This document shows positions 58,872 to 64,000 of a DNA stretch of 64,000 bases, piece after piece. Location of the stretch: assembly GCA_964030785.1 (NCBI GenBank), contig OZ034978.1, positions 7,500,595-7,564,594 of the forward strand. Direction: 5' to 3'. The stretch comes from Siderastrea siderea. Its lineage: Eukaryota > Cnidaria > Anthozoa > Scleractinia > Rhizangiidae. The notes under the pieces are model-generated. The model was given only the letters and a program-made list of their open reading frames with translations, did no database searches and was not told the DNA's origin. The position numbers and the translations under genes were made by a program. Position 1 is the stretch's first letter; each line of letters opens with the position of its first letter.

Positions 58872-61800
58872 CTAATAGCCAAATGGCAAAGTTTCAAAGT
58901 TAGTCTGTATAACTCGTTTGTCGTACACCAGGCGATATTTCTTCACTCGTCTTTGCGATAAGATCGCTTTCGTCTGCTTATCTCGGACAATCTCCTGTGG
59001 ATTGACCACGTCAATGGTACCTTTATTGTTTGCCTTGACAAGCTGAACCATCGACTCGAGGTTAACCTTTTCACTTGTACGGACACTGATGGTAAATCCT
59101 CGGACTTTGCAGCAGGTTTTTCCAGAAGCTGTTCGGTAAGCGTAATTCTTTGGTCCTGCTGACACAAACGCCACAATGTGATCCCCATCGTCGAGTTCAT
59201 TTTTGAGTTCTCCTAAATAATCGCCCAGTGGAGGCTCCCATTGGCCCTCTTTCACAGTGAAAATCACAGAGTCTGTGTCATAGTAGCAAACGCGCTGTCC
59301 CAGCTCCTTCAGAAGATAATATAGTTTAATTCGTGCTTGAGCCGTGGTAAAGGCTGCCAAAACGACATTCGTTCTATCGGACGCTTCCACAAAGCCCTCC
59401 TTGAAAACGTAATGCATCTCTGTGACTTCGTTGTTGATCAAGTGTGCATTTGTCACTTCAGTGGCACCACTCGTCAGGAGATCAAAGTACTCGGCTGGAT
59501 CTGCAATGACGCTGACTTTAGGTCGGTTGGGACGTTGACCCAGTTTACCCCAGAAGTTAGTCAGGATTTGTTTCCAGACGCTTCTCCCTGCCTCGTTTCT
59601 CTTAATTGCGTCATGGTCCAGGTGTATTCCCTCTTTCTCTTTGTACTGCTTTATATATGTTCGCTTGTCGTCTTCTGTCTGACACCAGCTTGGCCACCCA
59701 GAAGCCTCTTGTTTGCGTTTCAAGAACGTGTCCACGTAACCTTTGAACAACTCATCCGTTTTCTCTTCAAAATGCCACACTTCTATCACTTTTACGACTC
59801 GATAGCCCATCTTCAAGGCTAACTCGATCTCCAAAGTAACCCAGGTCCCGTGTAAGACGCGCTCCACATCCGTGTGATGGCAGGGAGTCTGTTGAGTGGT
59901 CAAGGCACAAGTGCGACAAAGGGCAAACAAGAGTTTGCCGTTTCCCTTGAACGGAAGTACTGGGTGGTACAAGCCACGGGGAGGCAAGATAACACACTTG
60001 ACCAATCCAAAGTAGTCTTGGACGTCACCAAAATCTTGGGTGATAATCGTCGGGTGACCAATGGGATAAACACCGTACTTGTTCACCCAAGGATAAAGAC
60101 TTGTGAAATCCACATACTTGATTCTTTCATCGTCTTGGACGTTGACCAGGAGTCTGGTCGCATTTACGCGTCCTCCAAAGAACGCATCTCTTGGGTTCAG
60201 TGGTTCTTCCTGTTCAAATGACAAGCCTCTGACATATTCCGCCATCTCTGCATTTTCTTTTAGCTGCCGGTTAAACTCGCATTCCCAGATTTGGACCAGT
60301 TTTATCCCCTTTGCTTCTAAGTACTTTCTTCTCTCAAGCGTCGTCTCGTGCAATTCTTTCATGGTAAAACCATTCACTGGATTGATCACATGGCCTGGGA
60401 AACAGAGGTTGTGACCATGGTAGAAACATCCGTCTAATTCAAAGGCCGTGTTACTTTCAGCATGGTAACCATCCAGGGAGTAGGGCCCCACGCGCTTCTC
60501 ACCGCCGTTGCGCCCATGTTGAATTTGGATTCCCCTTTTGTGGCTTTCGTAAGCCAACCACTTGTAAGCCAAAATTGACTGCTTCACTTTTGGTCGGTAG
60601 CCTTCTGGTGGAATAATTGCAATCGTATCTTTCTTCAAAAACGTGTTGCGAAAAATCGTATTGCACACTGATGCGATTGTAATGCAGCGTTCGAAGGGGT
60701 CAAGGTCACACAGATCAATGATCAAACTTCTGAACTTTATACAGCATTGACGTAGAATTTCGACATCGGAACGGCAGTACTTTACCATCTCTTTCTGCAT
60801 GTCGAAGACAACTTTCTGCTTTCTTTGTTCTTCATGCCACAGAAGAAACCTGCTTTTTTCCTCTGGTCTCATTCCATCTGGGTCATAGTACTTGACATCT
60901 GGAATCTCTCCCACGTACGTTTGGTTTGCTTCAGTATTGAACAAATGTGGAAAATATCCCTTTGATAGTTGGGTCAACCCAAAAGCCTTTGGAAACATCG
61001 ACAAGGGCATGGCCAAGAAGTTCAAGCTGTCAATAAATTTGATGTTCACTTCTGGTACCTCAATCGACATCACTTTTGCACCATTCAAGATAATATTCGG
61101 TAAGATCTTATTTTCATAGAGGTATTGAAGAATAAAGTAGGCATCATAGCCTTTCAGGTTGTGAGCTATGCAGATGACTCCGCTGTGATCTTCTGAAAAT
61201 AACCAGTCGCAAAACTCGTCTCGTGTAGCTGGGCCAGGGAACACTTTTTCGTTTCCCTTTTCATCTTGGACAACGACAAGATTGGGTACATGTGTTCCTG
61301 TTTCCTGGATACATTCAAAATCGAAGAAGAAATACTTGGGTTTATTCTTCTCTGTTTCCTCAGTGGTGGCAACTTTTCTTGCCTTCTTTGGACTTTCATC
61401 CTCCTCGTTTCCAGAAGCTTTTCTCTTTAGAGGTTGCATGTAGCAACGATGAGATTGAGGATTGGCAAAATTTTTGCAAATTTTGCAAAAAACTTCTCCG
61501 CACTTGTGATCGGCGGGATTCCTCTGCGTCCGGTCGATGATCTTTCCGCACTTTGCACATTTTACATACGTCTCACATACTGACTTTGTTGCTCTTTCTT
61601 TGTTCTTGTGGTTTTTGAAACATGTTGGTCCCTTGAGAAAACGGCCACAGTCGTTGCAGCGGCGCCATTGATCCACGTCGGGACATCCACTCTTCTGGCA
61701 ATAGCAACACTTGTCGCATCTATGGTGGCGTCCATCTTCGACATCATACCCCTTGCAACACTTCAAGCAAAAATAGGAACGGTTTAAAAACGCGGGCATG

Positions 61801-63504
61801 CTTGTGATAATGTCAAAATGTCCGTCGTGCAAGTAAAGATATACCACTTTTTCAGCATCAGGACCCTTGAACACAACCCTGTTAAACTGCTCTGCAGATA
61901 CCACTACGAGCTGGTACTCTTGAAGAACTTCTTGGAATTGCTTCACTTCTTCTAGACCACAGACGGTTACAGGTACTCCAGCACGGTGGTGAAGAGCGAG
62001 AGCTTCGGTCCGTTGAAGAGCAGCTCCTTGTCGAAACGATGACCATCGGGGGTCCCCATTCACCCGAGCGATAGCCGTAACGATGGCTCTGGCCAAACAA
62101 AGTTCATCCTTGTTCTGAATCTGGATGAAGCATCTCTTCTTTTCCAACCGCTTTTTCAAGTTGATTCCACCCCGTTTGATTTTACTTTTTCCTCCAACTG
62201 GCATAGCCACGTGAATAATATTCACATGGACAGTATCGTCCAGTGAAAATTGCTCGTTGGACTGGAGAACTCGTTCGATCTCGAACATAATTCTTGTTGG
62301 CGTTAAGTTTAGTAAAGGCATGAAAGGTAGGCTGATCGGGTACGACAGTCGAGGTGAGTGCATTACGAAGCGCACTTGATCAGTCGGTTGCATTCCTTTT
62401 GTAATTTTGGCCAAAATGGAAGAAAAAAGTTCTTCAAGTAGCTGAAGGACTTCTCTTAATCCACACACGCTAATTTCTTTCACCTTCAGTAAATAATCGG
62501 TCGCCGTCGTGTTAAATTTGGCCACCCTTCGCTGGCTTGTTTGTACAATCTCATAAGCGTCGCTCATGTCACTTCCTCCCCCATACTGATCTAACTCCTC
62601 TTCTTGTGATGAGATCCCCTCCTCCAGTAATTCTGCAATTATCTCCGCATTTCTATTCGATTCTTCCGTTGTTTGCATGGGGCCATCTTCAACAAATGGC
62701 ATCGATTGTTCCAAGAGAGGGGAAAACATTTCCTCATTGTATGGTGTAGGTTGAACCACAGTTTCTATCGTTTTAGTCGCTGCCGTCGATGCTTCATCTG
62801 AATCATCATTGGTACAATGCGCCAATCCGCTTTGCACGTAATCCCATGGTGGCAGAAAGACATCTCCTTCATCAGCTGCATTCACATTGAATCCCAATCC
62901 CTTCAACATCTCCCTAGACTCGTCGTCACTCATACCGGACACCTCCAAGGGAATCGTATTATCATCAGAGGATCTGGCAAACTCCTCTTCCTCCACATTG
63001 CACATTATGCGTAATAGTGTGGCGCGTCTGTCTTTCCTCCTGAACTGCGCATCAATCCATGACTCATCAAACAAAAGCATCTCACTGGTCTCAAGTGGTG
63101 GAGAGAATTCTTTAAGCGCATTTCTCCAATCCTCCACAATCTGCGCACGGTTGATCCTTTTGTCCGCTTTCGTCAAAAACTTCTTGATGAGCTCATTGTC
63201 CTCAAGCTGGCAAACAGTATGATCTGTCTCACTGACTTTTTTATGGCTGCAGCCATAACAGGCCTCTGTTGAAAAGAGCTTCACCATCTCCCATATCCTC
63301 CTTGCATAAGCAGCCCAAAACTGAGCCTCCACTTGTCGAGATAAATCTTCCATGCCTAAAAAAAACAAAAAAAAAACACGAGACTCGTTAGTTTCAACGT
63401 CTGTCTGTTTCATAGCGCCATCTAATGTCTTTTTCTCACTCCATTATCTCCTCTTTCCTATTTCATCTCCTTTACTGACGTAAGGGACCCTTACCTTCCT
63501 CCAT
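58872..63504 (-). CDS. Protein-primed family B DNA polymerase of Polinton/adintovirus type
   Basis: A single open frame runs from 63413 to 58872. Splicing of a 10-nt first exon (63504-63495, MEE plus one base) to 63355 is more likely than the in-frame ATG at 63413, because the residues before MEDLSRQ merely translate a polypyrimidine tract ending in AG. With frame numbering from 63413: acidic N-terminus to about 330; a region with NKDELCLARAI (435) and YLHDGHFDII (527) that resembles an OTU-type protease; Cys/His fingers 549-657; 3'-5' exonuclease FDFE (697), HNLKGYDAYF (751), YCRSD (879); an inserted nuclease-like segment with DGY (981), ELDGCFYHG (992) and IWECEF (1042); palm motifs DFTSLYP (1102), TNFWGKLG (1285) and YDTDS (1388); PKNYAYR (1421). 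All catalytic residues are kept. Protein-primed polymerases copy linear DNA of Polintons, adintoviruses and plasmids. No integrase, ATPase or capsid gene lies in the window. Confidence 0.9.
63356..63494 (-). other. Intron in the polymerase 5' end
   Basis: The donor GTAAGG follows ATGGAGGAAG, and the acceptor TTTTTTTAG precedes GCATGGAAG. Splicing puts MEEG in frame with MEDLSRQ. The homologous place before the 158-aa ORF reads AAAGAGGAAAGTAAGG, with the first ATG changed, so that gene starts farther downstream. Confidence 0.6.
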
Positions 63505-63540
63505 CTTGAAAAAAGTGAGAATTTGGGGGTAATTTTGCTG

Positions 63541-63735
63541 CTTATATAGCTAAACAGTATGACGTCATTTTGACGTGTCACACAGTGATTGGTTAGAGAT
63601 TATTCAAGCCATACGTTGCAGGTTGTGATTGGTCAGTCCCAATCAGGCCATGGTCAAGGCCAAGGTCAAGGTCAAATTATCAGCCAATCAGAAGCAGAGT
63701 TCATGTCTATGGAGACTACCTATACTACTTACTAC
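63541..63735 (-). promoter_or_regulatory. Promoter module of the polymerase gene
   Basis: Towards the gene: CCAAT-type boxes (AGCCAATCAGAAGC complement at about 63,681, GATTGG at 63,586 and 63,628), TGACGTCATTTTGACGT (63,560-63,576), then TATATAAG (63,541-63,548), about 37 bp before the first-exon ATG. An upstream stretch (GTTCATGTCTAT plus GAGACTACCT) is shared with 58,728-58,750. Confidence 0.75.
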
Positions 63736-63736
63736 T

Positions 63737-63768
<32 letters not shown>

Positions 63769-63772
63769 ACTT
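63727..63772. repeat. (ACT)n microsatellite
   Basis: A nearly pure ACT trinucleotide tract just upstream of the polymerase promoter module. The corresponding place of the second module (58,741-58,756) has only TACTACT, so the tract expanded here. Confidence 0.9.
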
Positions 63773-63884
63773 CTTTCATTATTTATTTCTTCTTTTTATT
63801 TCTTTATTTCATATAATCATATTACATATTTTTTTAAATGGATGTAATTTTTGTACTTATATTAATTTTCAATACTTAACATGT

Positions 63885-63955
63885 CACCCCAAGTTGACTC
63901 GAACCCGGCACATGTACGTTGAAACGAAACATCTTACCATTACACCAAAGGAGCT
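63885..63955 (-). other. tRNA-like sequence, probably SINE head
   Basis: On the minus strand, GCTCCTTTGGTGTAATGGTAAG resembles a tRNA D-arm with box A, and GCCGGGTTCGAGTC resembles box B. The 3' side does not pair with the 5' acceptor strand, so this is not an intact tRNA gene. The rest of the area to the window end shows nothing else. Confidence 0.4.
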
Positions 63956-64000
63956 AATCTTACATCTGTCAGCAAAATTATGGTATTTAGGGATTTCCAG

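Noticed and set aside
59337..59822. 161-codon plus-strand ORF
   Set aside because: Antisense shadow of the polymerase gene.
63885..63955. Minus-strand tRNA gene
   Set aside because: Boxes are present but the 3' side cannot pair with the 5' acceptor strand.

Overview
The window is animal nuclear DNA, most likely from an anthozoan cnidarian such as a stony coral. The evidence is four conserved, multi-exon animal genes with GT-AG introns and high similarity to vertebrate proteins, plus dense small mobile elements of kinds common in cnidarian genomes. The species assignment is inference.

Layout. (1) About 1-22,450 is repeat-rich. A composite unit occurs in several copies: near-identical 2.56 kb direct repeats at 129-2691 and 7499-10066, a diverged partial copy at 14,716-15,745, and a longer copy at 18,899-22,165. 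Between them, on the minus strand, sit two copies of an intronless ORF with a glycosyltransferase-like domain resembling GREB1/TAGT proteins: an intact 531-codon copy at 16,735-18,330 and a broken copy at 4,629-6,073. Comparing the two blocks dates later insertions: an 863 bp TIR element (6422-7284) and a 1.1 kb solo LTR (11,496-12,609), each with an empty site in the other block. (2) 24,872-35,625 holds SUDS3 (SDS3 subunit of the SIN3-HDAC complex) on the minus strand, with a 20-nt microexon, a GC-AG intron and an AT-AC intron of the minor (U12) class; its last exon was not found. (3) A small unrecognised basic-protein gene (minus) is divergent from VPS29 (plus, 37,125-42,226, complete, 183 aa). 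(4) DERL2-like (minus, 45,584-52,675, complete, 246 aa) is divergent from TIMM22 (plus, 52,775-56,210, complete, 189 aa); their start codons are 100 bp apart. Two DERL2 introns carry U12-type splice signals. (5) 57,100-63,740 carries a second mobile block: a full-length protein-primed family B DNA polymerase of Polinton/adintovirus type (minus), a 158-aa ORF with a possible BECR-fold RNase-like C-terminus, and a fragment of a third copy. All three are preceded by the same promoter module (TGACGTCATTTTGACGT just upstream of a TATA box, with CCAAT boxes farther out).

How it fits together. The host genes are housekeeping genes: chromatin repression, retromer trafficking, ER-associated degradation and mitochondrial inner-membrane import. 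They are arranged as two head-to-head pairs with ETS-type sites in the shared promoters. SUDS3 and VPS29 both lie on human 12q24, and DERL2 and TIMM22 both on human 17p13, which suggests ancestral linkage of each pair. Introns and intergenic DNA hold many short inverted-repeat elements (TTAA-targeting, TA-targeting and foldback types), Penelope-like fragments and tRNA-derived SINEs. One Penelope-like fragment carries a near-consensus hammerhead ribozyme motif.
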